This document shows positions 7,560 to 15,979 of a stretch of DNA of 50,343 nt, piece after piece. Every line of letters begins with the position of its first letter. The first letter of the stretch is position 1. A program made the position numbers and the translations under genes. Under the pieces are notes generated by a model. That model searched no databases, was not told where the DNA came from, and saw nothing but the letters and a program-made list of their open reading frames with translations. The stretch spans positions 1 through 50,343 of the forward strand of contig NZ_BPQQ01000049.1 of NCBI RefSeq assembly GCF_022179325.1. The letters run 5' to 3'. This stretch comes from Methylobacterium isbiliense (GTDB lineage Bacteria > Pseudomonadota > Alphaproteobacteria > Rhizobiales > Beijerinckiaceae).

Positions 7560-8453
7560 ATGCTGCGCGAGAACCTGAACGACCTCGTCGTCCTCGTGAC
7601 GGTTGCTCGTGAGGGCAGCTTCACCCGAGCTGCCGCTAAGTTAGGAGTGACCCAGCCGGTGTTGAGCCGCGCCCTGAGCGGCCTTGAAAAGCGCCTGGGC
7701 GTCCAGCTCCTGACCCGCACCACTCGCGCCGTCGTGCCGACCGAGGCGGGCGAGCGCCTTCTACGGAGCGTGGGCCCGCACCTGGAGGGCGTTGAGGACG
7801 ACCTCTCAGCACTCACCGCACTTCGGGAGAAGCCTGCGGGGACGATCCGGATCACGGCGGGCGAGCACGCGGCCGCCTCCATCCTCTGGCCGGCCCTCGA
7901 GAGGCTGCTGCCCGACTACCCCGACATCGCCGTCGACGTGATCACCGAGAACGCCCTGACCAATATTGTCTCGGAACGTTTCGATGCCGGGGTCCGCATG
8001 GGCGACCAAGTCGAGAAGGACATGGTCGCGGTGAGCATCGGGCCCGAGATGCGCATGGCCATCGTGGCGACGCCCGCCTACTTCGCGAAGCACCGGCGGC
8101 CGCGCGCACCGCAGGACCTGACCGCTCACCGGTGCATCAACCTGCACCTCTCCAGCTATGGGGGCCGCTACGCCTGGGAGTTCGAGAAGGACGGGCGCGA
8201 GTTCAGGGTCCGGGTGGAAGGTCCCCTCGCGTTCAGCAGCGTGTTCCTGGCCAGGAAGGCGGCCCTGGCCGGTCTCGGCATCGCCTGCATGCCCGACGAC
8301 ATCGTCCGGGAGGACATCGCCGAGGGCCGGCTCGTACGAGTGCTCGCCGACTGGTGCGCGCCCTTCGCGGGCTACCACCTGTACTACCCGAGCCGGCGTC
8401 AGCCCACGCCCGCCTTCGCCCTACTGGTCGATGTCCTGCGCCACAACGGCTGA
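7560..8453 (+). CDS. LysR-family transcriptional regulator (paralogue 1)
   Basis: Encodes 297 residues. Residues 1-60 form the winged helix-turn-helix (SFTRAAAKLGVTQPVLSRAL), followed by LTRTTRAVVPTEAGE and a periplasmic-binding-like effector domain to the end. It is colinear with the other 297-residue LysR protein at 12384-13277 over its whole length, and even the bases before the start codons are alike (CTATGCC followed by a GGxxTTxTGA block). Its gene converges on the DUF2255 gene, with a 33-base tail overlap. It probably controls the oxidoreductase operon or once had its own divergent target. Confidence 0.85.
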   Translation: MLRENLNDLVVLVTVAREGSFTRAAAKLGVTQPVLSRALSGLEKRLGVQLLTRTTRAVVPTEAGERLLRSVGPHLEGVEDDLSALTALREKPAGTIRITAGEHAAASILWPALERLLPDYPDIAVDVITENALTNIVSERFDAGVRMGDQVEKDMVAVSIGPEMRMAIVATPAYFAKHRRPRAPQDLTAHRCINLHLSSYGGRYAWEFEKDGREFRVRVEGPLAFSSVFLARKAALAGLGIACMPDDIVREDIAEGRLVRVLADWCAPFAGYHLYYPSRRQPTPAFALLVDVLRHNG

Positions 8454-9029
8454 GGGAACTGGCGGGAGGTCAGGGGGCGACGTCGTGGGGACGACCTTGA
8501 CGGTCGCCCCGCGGGCACGGGAGCCGATCATCGGCTCAAGGTACCGGCTGCCCCGGTACTTGGCGCGACAGGCGTCATCGATGCGGTCGTTGATCGGGCC
8601 CTCGACCGGCTCGAAGCGAACCTCGGTCGTCCGACCGGCAGCGATGATGCGCCCGCCCTTCTGCCGGATTGCCGCCTGGTACCAGCGGGAGCTGCGCCCG
8701 TTATAGGCGCGAACGTAGAGGGCACAGTCAACCGCGACGCACCAGATCCAGGTCGGTGTCCCGTAGGTCATGCCGTCCTCGCTGGACGGGGAGACCTTCA
8801 GGTCGTCGGCCTCGATGATCTTCCGGAGCTCGTCGGTGGACCAAGTCATGGCGGGACACTCTCGGATCAACTCGCCTCGTTGCTGGGTCGTGGGAGCGGC
8901 TCCGGCAAGACCGGAGGCGGCGATGGCGGCCGTCATCGCGAGCGCCACGGCCGCACCGCGTCGTCGGCGCGCCAGCCCTCGGGCGCCCGCCGGGCGCGAC
9001 CGGTGCGGGTCATCGGGTGCGGTATCCAT
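8421..9029 (-). CDS. DUF2255 family protein with N-terminal export-like segment
   Basis: Encodes 202 residues from the ATG at 9029, with AAGG upstream and a 20-base overlap with the preceding gene; an ATG at 9065 is an alternative. Residues after about 60 match DUF2255: WSTDELRKIIEADDLKVSP, GTPTWIWCVAVDCALYVRAY, YQAAIRQKGGRI, IDDACRAKYRGSRYL. The usual family has no long N-terminus; here an Arg-rich stretch and hydrophobic segment (LARRRRGAAVALAMTAAIAA) suggest Tat or Sec export, or a membrane anchor. It is the last gene of the minus-strand operon. DUF2255 function is unknown. Confidence 0.75.
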   Translation of the reverse strand: MDTAPDDPHRSRPAGARGLARRRRGAAVALAMTAAIAASGLAGAAPTTQQRGELIRECPAMTWSTDELRKIIEADDLKVSPSSEDGMTYGTPTWIWCVAVDCALYVRAYNGRSSRWYQAAIRQKGGRIIAAGRTTEVRFEPVEGPINDRIDDACRAKYRGSRYLEPMIGSRARGATVKVVPTTSPPDLPPVPSAVVAQDIDQ

Positions 9030-9432
9030 CAGCCTTGGTCCCGAGCGCGAGCGGTGTCGTATCAAAGAGCTTCAGCGACCTGACCATGCCCTCGGTCTCG
9101 GCCTTGAACTTCCTGAAGTGCGGCGTTTCCAGGTGCGTGGCGTAGGCGGCGATGTCCCTGTAGATCTCGAAGACGCGGACCTGGGCCGGATCATCCTTCA
9201 ACGACACGGCCTGGAGCGCCAGGACGCCGGGTTCCAGACGGATGGACGCCTCGATCTCCTCGCTCACCGAAGCCTTGAACCGGTCGAGCTGGGCCGGGTC
9301 GACCTCCAACTCGGCGAGCCGCACGTAGGGGCCCGGGGCCTCGCCGGCGACCGGAGCCCCGGCCAGGACCAGCCCAGCCAGCAGGGATGCCGCGAGGAAC
9401 GCAAGCGTCCTCCACTGCATGATGCGTCTCAT
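9010..9432 (-). CDS. Exported antibiotic-biosynthesis-monooxygenase-like (ABM) protein
   Basis: Encodes 140 residues. Residues 1-30 form a signal peptide (AFLAASLLAGLVLAGAPVAG). The rest is a single ABM/YgiN-type ferredoxin-like domain: VRLAELEVDPAQLDRFKASV, EPGVLALQAVSLKDDPAQVRVFEIYRD, and HLETPHFRKF, the family's H-x-x-T-x-H block. The family includes cofactor-free quinol monooxygenases and heme-degrading relatives. The predicted periplasmic location is shared with the neighbouring CMD and cupin proteins. Confidence 0.8.
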   Translation of the reverse strand: MRRIMQWRTLAFLAASLLAGLVLAGAPVAGEAPGPYVRLAELEVDPAQLDRFKASVSEEIEASIRLEPGVLALQAVSLKDDPAQVRVFEIYRDIAAYATHLETPHFRKFKAETEGMVRSLKLFDTTPLALGTKADGYRTR

Positions 9433-9463
9433 CGAGAGACGGTCTCGATGGTGGTTTCAGCAT

Positions 9464-9734
9464 GCCAGCCGCGCTCCGAGCAGCGGCAGGCCGGCAGGCC
9501 GCCCATCCACGGACGGTCAGCGCGGCGGCGAACTGGCTTCCGGTGACCAGCCCTACAATGACAGGCCCGAAGCCGAGGCTGGCGGGACGTGAAGCGGCAG
9601 CATCGGCCTCGCGCCGCCGATCGCCACGAAGGCCACGAACACCGACCCATGATGCGCAGGAGTGCCAACAGGATCATGGAACGGCCCGCCGCTGCCGAGC
9701 CCATGATCCCGGCGGGCATCGCTCGTTTCGTCAT
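9464..9734 (-). pseudogene. MFS transporter remnant with two frameshifts
   Basis: Pieces of the first two membrane helices of a major facilitator protein are spread over three frames. First comes ILLALLRIMG, then, after a shift near 9650, SVFVAFVAIGGARPMLPLHV. After a second shift near 9592 comes SLGFGPVIVGLVTGSQFAAALTVRGWA. This order matches the start of YfcJ/YhhS-like efflux proteins. Nothing after helix two remains. It sits between the CMD gene and the ABM gene in the same direction, so an exporter was once part of this operon. Confidence 0.65.
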
Positions 9735-9748
9735 GGCAGGCCGGCGGC

Positions 9749-10528
9749 TTACTTGGGGCGCCCATCGAACACGCCCTTGGCGACGGGCACGGCCGAGAAC
9801 GCGTTCGGCCAGCCGGCATAGTAGGCGAGGTGCGAGATGACTTCCTGCACCCCCTCCCTGGTCAGCCCGTTATCCATGGCCCGATTGAGATGGTAGGGAA
9901 TCTGCGCGACTTGGGCCCCCGCAATCAGGGCGCTCACCGTCACGAGGCTGCGGTCGCGCGGCGCGAGGCCCGGGCGAAGCCACAGGTCCTTGAACAGGAC
10001 GTCGCCCGTGTCCTTCACCAGCCCCGGCGAAACCGGACCGGCGCTCTCCTGCACCCGCGCCGCGCGCTCCGCCTCGACCTTCTGGTCGAGTGGCATGAGC
10101 GGGGGCGAGGCCGGCGGGAGCTGGTCGGGCTTGATGCCGCGCTGGGCGAAGACGTCCCTGGCCGGACCGATGGCCGCGAAGGCGTTCGCCCACCCCGCGT
10201 AGAACGCGAGGTGCGTGATGAGTTCGGAGACCTCGGCCGGTTTCACGCCGTTATCCAGCGCCCGACCGATGTAGGAGTGCAGCGGCAAGCCCTGGTTGCG
10301 GGCGATCAGCACGGCGAGGGTCACGATGCTGCGGTCGCGCCGCGACAGGCCTGGCCGGTTCCAGACGTCGCCGTAGAGGGTCTCCTGGGTGTAGCGCTCC
10401 AGGGCGGGCGCGACGCTGCGGACGTCCTCCGACGAGAGCCTGCGAAGCGCGACGTCGGGCTGCTGCGCCTCGGCCGAGGCGCTCGCCATCAGGGCGAAGG
10501 ACGCGAAGGTGGCGGCGAGGTTCTTCAT
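9749..10528 (-). CDS. Exported protein with two carboxymuconolactone decarboxylase domains
   Basis: Encodes 259 residues from the ATG at 10528, which has AGGAG upstream; the longer frame start is not used. Residues 1-21 form a Sec signal (ending SAEAQ). Two CMD/AhpD-like repeats follow: RPGLSRRDRSIVTLAVLIA with ELITHLAFYAGWANAFAA, then RPGLAPRDRSLVTVSALIA with EVISHLAYYAGWPNAFSA. Neither repeat has the CxxC of AhpD peroxidases, so a decarboxylase/hydrolase-type or structural role is likelier. It is the fourth gene of the operon. Confidence 0.85.
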   Translation of the reverse strand: MKNLAATFASFALMASASAEAQQPDVALRRLSSEDVRSVAPALERYTQETLYGDVWNRPGLSRRDRSIVTLAVLIARNQGLPLHSYIGRALDNGVKPAEVSELITHLAFYAGWANAFAAIGPARDVFAQRGIKPDQLPPASPPLMPLDQKVEAERAARVQESAGPVSPGLVKDTGDVLFKDLWLRPGLAPRDRSLVTVSALIAGAQVAQIPYHLNRAMDNGLTREGVQEVISHLAYYAGWPNAFSAVPVAKGVFDGRPK

Positions 10529-10619
10529 CTCCGGCTCCTGTCGTGAGATGTCGACCGGTCGGCCCATTGCTGCCGTCCGGTCCGTCCGGCTTGAACAGCC
10601 GGACGGGTTCGGGGAAGCT

Positions 10620-11381
10620 TCACTGGGCGGTGTAGCCGCCGTCGACCGGTAGGGCTGCGCCGATGATGAAGCTTGCGGCGTCGCTGCAGAGGAACAGCAC
10701 TGCCGCGGCGACCTCCTCGGGCCGACCGAGCCGCTTGTTGGGCTGCTTGGCCATGATCACGTCCATGGCCTCGGGCTGCTCCTTGAGCATCCTGGCCACC
10801 ATCGGCGTGTCGATGGTCCCGGGGCAGACCGCGTTCAGGCGGATGCCGCGCGCCGCGCTCTCCAGGGCCGCGCTCTGGGTCATCCCGATCACGCCGTACT
10901 TGGTGGCGTGATAGGCGGCGAGGCCCGGGTTGCCGATGAGCCCGCCGATCGACGAGCAGTTCACGATGGCACCGCTACCCTGCCCCTGCATCTGCCGCAG
11001 CTCGGCCTGCATGCAGTTCCAGACGCCGCGCAGGTTGACCGCCATCACGCGCTCGTAGTCGGCGCCCGGCACGTCGACGACGTCGTTGGCCGGGATCTGG
11101 ATGCCGGCATTGTTGAAGGCGGCATCCAGGCGGCCGAACGTTTCGACTGCGCGCCGGACCATGGCGGCGACCTCGGCCTCGTCCGAGACGTCACAGCGCA
11201 CGCCGAGCACCTTGCGGCCATCGCCCTCCAGGCCGGCGACGGCCGTGCCGAGGGCGTCCTCGTCGCGATCGGCCAGGACCACCGCCGCGCCCGCATCGGC
11301 GAACAGCCTGGCGGTTGCCAGGCCCATGCCCATGGCCGCCCCGGTCACCAGGGCGACCTTGTTGTCGAACGACAGGTTCAT
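10620..11381 (-). CDS. Short-chain dehydrogenase/reductase (SDR)
   Basis: Encodes 253 residues, the normal classical SDR length. The cofactor motif TGAAMGMG begins at residue 13, NNAG is at 90-93, and the catalytic Ser144, Tyr157 and Lys161 are present (CSSIGG, AAYHATKYG). The C-terminus ends PVDGGYTAQ. An acidic residue after the second strand (VVLADRDED) favours NAD(H). The start is the ATG at 11381 (MNLSFDNKVAL); the much longer open frame upstream merges unrelated sequence. It follows the second cupin gene by 38 bases. Confidence 0.9.
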   Translation of the reverse strand: MNLSFDNKVALVTGAAMGMGLATARLFADAGAAVVLADRDEDALGTAVAGLEGDGRKVLGVRCDVSDEAEVAAMVRRAVETFGRLDAAFNNAGIQIPANDVVDVPGADYERVMAVNLRGVWNCMQAELRQMQGQGSGAIVNCSSIGGLIGNPGLAAYHATKYGVIGMTQSAALESAARGIRLNAVCPGTIDTPMVARMLKEQPEAMDVIMAKQPNKRLGRPEEVAAAVLFLCSDAASFIIGAALPVDGGYTAQ

Positions 11382-11419
11382 CGTGGTTCCGTTCCCGTTG
11401 AGACGAGCGGGGCTCCGAC

Positions 11420-11881
11420 CTAGCGGCCGTACTGCTCGTCGCTGACCTTCTCCATCCACTCGACGTTCCGGCCGTCGACGCTCTCCTGGATGGCGGTGTG
11501 GCTCATGCCGGTGGTGGCGGTGGCGCCGTGCCAGTGCTTCACGCCGGGGGGCGTCCAGACCACGTCGCCAGGCTTGATCTCGCGCTTCCGGCCGTTCCAC
11601 TCCTGCACCCAGCCGGTACCCGAGGTGACGATCAGGACCTGTCCCGCCGGGTGGGTGTGCCAGGCGGAGCGCGCGCCGGGCTCGAAGGTCACCTGCCCGG
11701 CCGAGATGCGGCCCTGCTCGGGCGCGGTGAAGAGCGGGTCGACCCGGACGGCACCGGTGAAGTTCGCCTCCGGCCCCTTCACGGAAGGTCGGGAGCCGTT
11801 CGGGAAGACCTGCATGCCCTCCGCCGCGGCCGACCCGGCGAGGAGGGCGAAGGTAAGCGTCGTGGCAGCGAGGCGCGTCAT
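11420..11881 (-). CDS. Exported cupin-domain protein
   Basis: Encodes 153 residues with a signal peptide ([20 protein letters not shown]). The cupin fold is marked by motif 1 [17 protein letters not shown] and motif 2 [20 protein letters not shown], giving the usual metal-binding His set. The start codon overlaps the stop of the upstream cupin gene as ATGA, so translation is coupled. The ending [10 protein letters not shown] matches [14 protein letters not shown] of its neighbour, so the pair arose by duplication, and this copy gained (or the other lost) the export signal. Confidence 0.85.
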   Translation of the reverse strand: MTRLAATTLTFALLAGSAAAEGMQVFPNGSRPSVKGPEANFTGAVRVDPLFTAPEQGRISAGQVTFEPGARSAWHTHPAGQVLIVTSGTGWVQEWNGRKREIKPGDVVWTPPGVKHWHGATATTGMSHTAIQESVDGRNVEWMEKVSDEQYGR

Positions 11882-12285
11882 CGTCCGTCCCCCGCGGCGT
11901 ACTGCTCGTCGGTGACCCGCTCCAGCCGGTCGGCGGCGGAGCCGTCGCGCTTCTCCTGCACGGCAATGTGGCTCATGCCCATTGCGGGCTCGGCGCTCTG
12001 CCAGTGCTTCTCGCCGGACTCGAACCTGACGACGTCGCCCAGCCGGATCTCCTCCACGAGTCTGCCCTCGCGCTGGACCCGGCCGCAGCCCGCGGTGACG
12101 ATCAGGGTCTGGCCGAGCGGGTGCGTGTGCCAGTTCGTCCGGGCGCCCCGCTCGAAGGTGTTGAGCGCGCCGGAGACCCTGGCCGGCTCGGGCGGGCCGA
12201 ACAGCGGGTCGATGCCAACCGCTCCAGTGAACCAGTTCGCCGGGCCCTTGCCGGGCGGCTGGGAACCGGCACGCTTGATTTCCAT
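11878..12285 (-). CDS. Cytoplasmic cupin-domain protein, first gene of the operon
   Basis: Encodes 135 residues from the ATG at 12285, which has AGGAG seven bases upstream. Motif 1 is [18 protein letters not shown] and motif 2 [21 protein letters not shown]. There is no signal peptide. It shares its whole plan with the exported cupin just downstream. It is divergent from the LysR gene at 12384 across 98 bases, the usual arrangement for a LysR target, so the whole cupin-cupin-SDR-CMD-(MFS)-ABM-DUF2255 run is the likely regulon. Confidence 0.8.
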   Translation of the reverse strand: MEIKRAGSQPPGKGPANWFTGAVGIDPLFGPPEPARVSGALNTFERGARTNWHTHPLGQTLIVTAGCGRVQREGRLVEEIRLGDVVRFESGEKHWQSAEPAMGMSHIAVQEKRDGSAADRLERVTDEQYAAGDGR

Positions 12286-12383
12286 CACCGAACTCCTGCG
12301 AAGGACGTGGCCCCAAACTAGCCGGGCGACGGCACTGCGATTAGATGGTGAAATGCACATGAGGCTATGCCCTGGACTTATGA
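12286..12383. promoter_or_regulatory. Divergent LysR/cupin intergenic region
   Basis: These 98 bases between divergent starts must hold both promoters and, by the usual LysR arrangement, the regulator's T-N11-A sites. The left half is GC-rich; ATTAGATGGTGAAATGCACATG is the AT-richer core. No single operator can be fixed by eye. Confidence 0.45.
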
Positions 12384-13277
12384 ATGGCGCGGGAGAACCT
12401 GAACGACCTGCTTGCCTTCGTGGCGATCGCCCGGGAGCGCAGCTTTACCCGCGCGGCCGCGCAGCTCGGCCTGTCGCAATCCGCGCTCAGCCAGACCATC
12501 CGCGGGCTTGAGGCCCGCCTGGGCCTGAGGCTGCTCACCCGCACCACGCGCAGCGTCGCCCCGACCGAAGCCGGCGAGCGGCTCATGCGGTCCATCGGGC
12601 CCCGGTTCGCGGAGATCGAGGCCGGCCTGCTCGCGGTGACCGAGCTTCGGGAGAAGCCCGCCGGCACCGTCCGGATCAATGCGGACGAGCACGCGGTCGA
12701 CGCGGTGCTGTGGCCGGCGCTGCGAAAGGTGCTGCCCGACTACCCGGACATCCGGGTGGAGTTGGTCACCGACTTCGGCCTGACTGACATCGTGGCCGGG
12801 CGCTTCGACGCAGGGGTGCGGCTCGGCGAGGTGGTGGCCAAAGACATGGTCGCGGTGCCCATCGGCCCAGACATGCGCATGGCGGCGGTCGGCGCGCCGG
12901 CTTACTTCGCGCGCCGGCCACTGCCGCGCACCCCGCAGGACCTGACGGGCCACACCTGCATCAACCTGCGCCTGCCGACTCATGGCGGCCTCTACGCCTG
13001 GGAGTTCGAGGAGGCGGGCCGAGAGATCCGGGTGCGGGTCGAGGGTCAGGTGGTGTTCAACACCGTCAGCATGATCCTGCGGGCGGCGTTAGACGGGTTC
13101 GGCATCGCCTACCTGCCTCAGGACCAAGTGCAGCCTTATCTGGACCGCGGGGACCTCACGTGGGTGCTGGCGGACTGGAGCCCGCCGTTCCCGGGTTATC
13201 ACCTGTACTACCCAGGCCGTCGCCAGCACTCACCCGCCTTCGAGGTCGTGGTTGAGGCTCTGCGCTTTCGATCCTGA
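12384..13277 (+). CDS. LysR-family transcriptional regulator (paralogue 2)
   Basis: Encodes 297 residues: winged helix-turn-helix in residues 1-60 ([20 protein letters not shown]), then [18 protein letters not shown] and a type-2 periplasmic-binding-like effector domain ending [17 protein letters not shown]. Divergent from the first cupin gene, which makes it the best candidate controller of that operon, with an unknown small-molecule inducer. Paralogous to 7560-8453. Confidence 0.88.
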   Translation: MARENLNDLLAFVAIARERSFTRAAAQLGLSQSALSQTIRGLEARLGLRLLTRTTRSVAPTEAGERLMRSIGPRFAEIEAGLLAVTELREKPAGTVRINADEHAVDAVLWPALRKVLPDYPDIRVELVTDFGLTDIVAGRFDAGVRLGEVVAKDMVAVPIGPDMRMAAVGAPAYFARRPLPRTPQDLTGHTCINLRLPTHGGLYAWEFEEAGREIRVRVEGQVVFNTVSMILRAALDGFGIAYLPQDQVQPYLDRGDLTWVLADWSPPFPGYHLYYPGRRQHSPAFEVVVEALRFRS

Positions 13278-13594
13278 TGCACGAAGGCTCCCCGACAGGC
13301 GCGCTCGCACGAGGACCTTGTGACCTTCCGGCTCGACCATTCCGTGCAGTGGCAGCTTGCGAAAATGGAGCGCATTCCGGCGTCTATGGCCGAAAGTCCG
13401 GAAGTGGCGGATTGTGTTGAAAAACTCAGAGGCGGCGCCTGCTGCCTCGTCCTGACGAAACTTCCTCTCTTTCCGACGTCGTACACTTCCTTCTGAGCCA
13501 ATCCACGCGAGCAAGATCGGAAGATTTTCTCTGCACGGGCTGGTACAGAGCATCGCTTCTGTTGCAGTCTGAGTTTTTTAGCACAATCAGTCGC
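13278..13594. other. Gap with no gene; mobile-element remnants
   Basis: No convincing coding sequence on either strand. Contains GTCCGGAAGTGGCGGATTG near 13394, partly repeated near 7240, and GTTGAAAAACTC, a sequence type often seen at IS borders. It directly precedes the first 45-bp direct repeat. Confidence 0.3.
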
Positions 13595-13639
13595 AAGCGG
13601 CGGTTCAGGCTCCGCGAGCCCAAGGGCGGCTTCTGGCGC
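13595..13639. repeat. 45-bp direct repeat, left copy
   Basis: Exact match to 15754-15798 in the same orientation. The two copies enclose a recombinase gene and an ABC binding-protein gene. They could be att sites, or paired ends of a duplicated gene fragment: both strands translate without stops here (KRRFRLREPKGGFWR on plus). Confidence 0.7.
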
Positions 13640-13719
13640 GTTGCTGCTGGGTGCGCGTAGCTACCCTGGCCGGCAGCGGCGTGCCGCCGTCGACGAGTTC
13701 CGCATCTTCGGAGCTCGCC

Positions 13720-14349
13720 ATGTCAGACACCACAACCACATCAGCCAATACCCGTGCGCCCTGGAACCGCGGCCGCATCGTCGGCCCCAAGCCGCCCCTC
13801 AAGCCCAAGCACATCTGGGCCCTACGAACGCGCCTGCAACTCGCCAACCGCACGCGCGACCTCGCGCTCTTCAACCTCGCCGTGGACAGCAAGCTGCGCG
13901 GCTGCGATCTCGTTCGGCTGCGCGTGACCGATGTTCATCTCGGCGACGCCGTGCGGCTGCGGTCGACGGTCTCGCAGCAGAAGACAGGCAGGCCTGTGCC
14001 GTTCGAGATCACCGAGCCGACGCGTGAGGCTCTCACAGCTTGGCTGGCCGCCCGCAGCTTGAGAGCGGGCGACTGGCTGTTCCCGAGCCGCAGCCGCCGC
14101 GGCCGGCACCTCACGACGCGCCAGTACAGCCGGTTGGTCGACAGCTGGGTGGCGCTGATCGGCCTCGACCCGTCCGCCTACGGCACGCACAGCCTGCGCC
14201 GCACGAAGGTGGCGCTGGTCTACAAGCGGACGGGCAACATTCGAGCCTGCCAGTTGCTGCTCGGTCACACGAAGCTGGAGAGCACGGTGCGATATCTCGG
14301 CATCGAAGTGGATGACGCCCTCGTCCTGTCCGAGCAGACTGAGATCTGA
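13720..14349 (+). CDS. Tyrosine recombinase/integrase
   Basis: Encodes 209 residues from the ATG at 13720 (GGAG six bases before). It is short because the N-terminal SAM-like domain is reduced, but all catalytic positions are present: Arg60 in SKLRGCDLVRLR, Lys in QQKTGRPVPF, His157-x-x-Arg160 in THSLRRTK, His183 in LLLGHTKLES and Tyr192 in VRYLGIE. It should be active. It lies between two 45-bp direct repeats and about 1.6 kb from a 3' tRNA fragment, so it is a candidate for moving this segment. It is a different lineage from the broken recombinase at 5883-6438. Confidence 0.85.
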   Translation: MSDTTTTSANTRAPWNRGRIVGPKPPLKPKHIWALRTRLQLANRTRDLALFNLAVDSKLRGCDLVRLRVTDVHLGDAVRLRSTVSQQKTGRPVPFEITEPTREALTAWLAARSLRAGDWLFPSRSRRGRHLTTRQYSRLVDSWVALIGLDPSAYGTHSLRRTKVALVYKRTGNIRACQLLLGHTKLESTVRYLGIEVDDALVLSEQTEI

Positions 14350-14504
14350 AATGGGCGCCGCGGTCACACTCGCCGCGGCGCTCACGAAGAGTGGTGGCTA
14401 CATGCCCCCGACTGACCCGAAGCGGACGTTTGAGCCGCACCCGACGAAGGACCGCTCGGGGTGGAAAGCGGTCGGTGCTGTCCCGCACCAGGCCGTACGA
14501 TGCC

Positions 14505-15491
14505 TCAATCGATGATCTCGTCGACTTGAGCGATGAACGCATCCGGAACGTCCAAGCCGAGCGCAGCTGCAGTCTTCATATTCAGTACAAGCTCGATCCG
14601 GGTCGGCTGTTCTATCGGGATATCGCCGGGTTTATCGCCCTTCAAGATCTTGTCAACGAAGGCTCCTACACGGCGGAACTGGGCCGCAGAGTTTGCGCCA
14701 TAAGAGATCAGGCACCCATCCTTGACCATAACGGAGGTTGCGACCATGGTGGCAACCCCATGAAATATGGCCAAGCGCGCGATCCGTTTGCGTTCGTTAA
14801 AGAACAAAGGATCCTGCATAAAAATTGCGCCTCTGATGTCATTCCGTGCGGCAGCGGCAAGCGCTCCGTCAAGGTCTTCGGGGTCCTTGATCTCAATCAC
14901 ATCGACGGTGACGTTTGTGAGAATGCCGGCAGCCCGGGTTTGATTGGCCACTGAGTGGCTCAAGGCTGCATCCTTTGCGTTCACGAACAGGATCACCCGC
15001 CGACAGTTAGGGACCAGTGCCTGCAGATACTCGATGCGTTTCGAGCTAAGGTCGACCGAGACGGTAGACTGCCCAGTAAGGTTGCCGCCAGGACGCGACA
15101 GGCTTCGGGCGGAACCCCGTTCGACTGGATTAGGAACGAGGAGAAACACAATCGGCACCGTCTCTGTCGCGCGTTGGGCGGCGGCGGCAGCTGGACTGGT
15201 GACGGCGACGATAATGTCGACCCTGCTCTCCACAAGCTTCGCAGCGTTGATAGCGAAGCGCTCGTACTGTTCAGCCGCGTAAGTCTCGATCAGCTCATAG
15301 TGTTTACCTTCGATGTAGCCGAAATCCGCCAATCCCTTCCGTATGGGGTCAGCGAAAATCACCTCCTCTTCGGGCGTTGCGTGCCACAGCACTCCAATCC
15401 TTTTGATCGTCCGCGTCTGAGCAAGCCCTTTCGGAGTTGGCGCCAATCCAAAAATCGCCGAAAGTATAAGTCGCCGTCGGTCCATGGCCAT
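14505..15491 (-). CDS. ABC transporter substrate-binding protein (TrpX-like, PF04392 type)
   Basis: Encodes 328 residues. An N-terminal signal (RRRLILSAIFGLAPTPKGLAQ) precedes the ABC_sub_bind fold: IKRIGVLWHATPEEE, VDIIVAVTSPAAAAAQRATETVPIVFL, LSRPGGNLTG, and C-terminal PTRIELVLNMKTAAALGLDVP. All are hallmarks of the family. No permease or ATPase genes adjoin, so it is an orphan, as is common in Rhizobiales. The ligand is unknown. The sequence uses more A/T-ending codons than its neighbours, which suggests a different origin. GGGGAG precedes the ATG at 15491. Confidence 0.85.
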   Translation of the reverse strand: MAMDRRRLILSAIFGLAPTPKGLAQTRTIKRIGVLWHATPEEEVIFADPIRKGLADFGYIEGKHYELIETYAAEQYERFAINAAKLVESRVDIIVAVTSPAAAAAQRATETVPIVFLLVPNPVERGSARSLSRPGGNLTGQSTVSVDLSSKRIEYLQALVPNCRRVILFVNAKDAALSHSVANQTRAAGILTNVTVDVIEIKDPEDLDGALAAAARNDIRGAIFMQDPLFFNERKRIARLAIFHGVATMVATSVMVKDGCLISYGANSAAQFRRVGAFVDKILKGDKPGDIPIEQPTRIELVLNMKTAAALGLDVPDAFIAQVDEIID

Positions 15492-15753
15492 CGTCTCCCC
15501 TAGTCGGTGAGGTGATTGACGACGATCTGTACGGGTGCGGTGATTTGTCTATGAATGAATGCGTTGCTATGGCTGATGCATTAATAAGCTGATGCTGGCA
15601 TTCCCCCGCTTTTCCATAAGCCTGATGAGATCTTGCAGGCTAAGGCAGGCCGGCACAGGCTCCACGAAGGTAATCTATCTGAAAATCAGGAACTCGAAAA
15701 CGATCGCGACTAAGAATTCGTCTTAGGCATTGCACAGCGCCGCTTCGGGTCGA

Positions 15754-15798
15754 AAGCGGCGGTTCAGGCTCCGCGAGCCCAAGGGCGGCTTCTGGCGC
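15754..15798. repeat. 45-bp direct repeat, right copy
   Basis: Exact copy of 13595-13639, 2.16 kb downstream. Flanking bases differ immediately outside the match on both sides. Confidence 0.7.
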
Positions 15799-15943
15799 TA
15801 AGCGGAAGGCCTCGATGGCCGCGAGAGCGGAGTTCTCTAGCCGTCGCACCGGCCGACCAGCTCTGACGGCCCTCCCCTCCCCCGCAGCCCATCGAGACGC
15901 TCACGGGGTCTCCCGAGAGTTCCCGGAAGTCCACCGTCCAAGA

Positions 15944-15963
15944 ACCGTTCCTGCAGGAACGGT
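15944..15963. repeat. 20-bp perfect palindrome
   Basis: ACCGTTCCTGCAGGAACGGT is fully self-complementary and sits 16 bases before the 3' tRNA fragment. The 15799-16170 interval otherwise contains no gene. Possible recombinase arm site or hairpin; role unknown. Confidence 0.5.
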
Positions 15964-15979
15964 GGATTGAGCTAAGTGA

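Noticed and set aside
9191-9463. Minus-strand open frame beginning MLKPPSRPSLDE
   Set aside because: Overlaps the ABM gene in another frame; it is only the open continuation of the broken MFS frame.
11420-12316. 298-residue frame and the 448-residue frame at 10620-11966 as fusion proteins
   Set aside because: The real genes (two cupins and an SDR) have their own starts, stops and family boundaries; the long frames read through in unrelated phase upstream.
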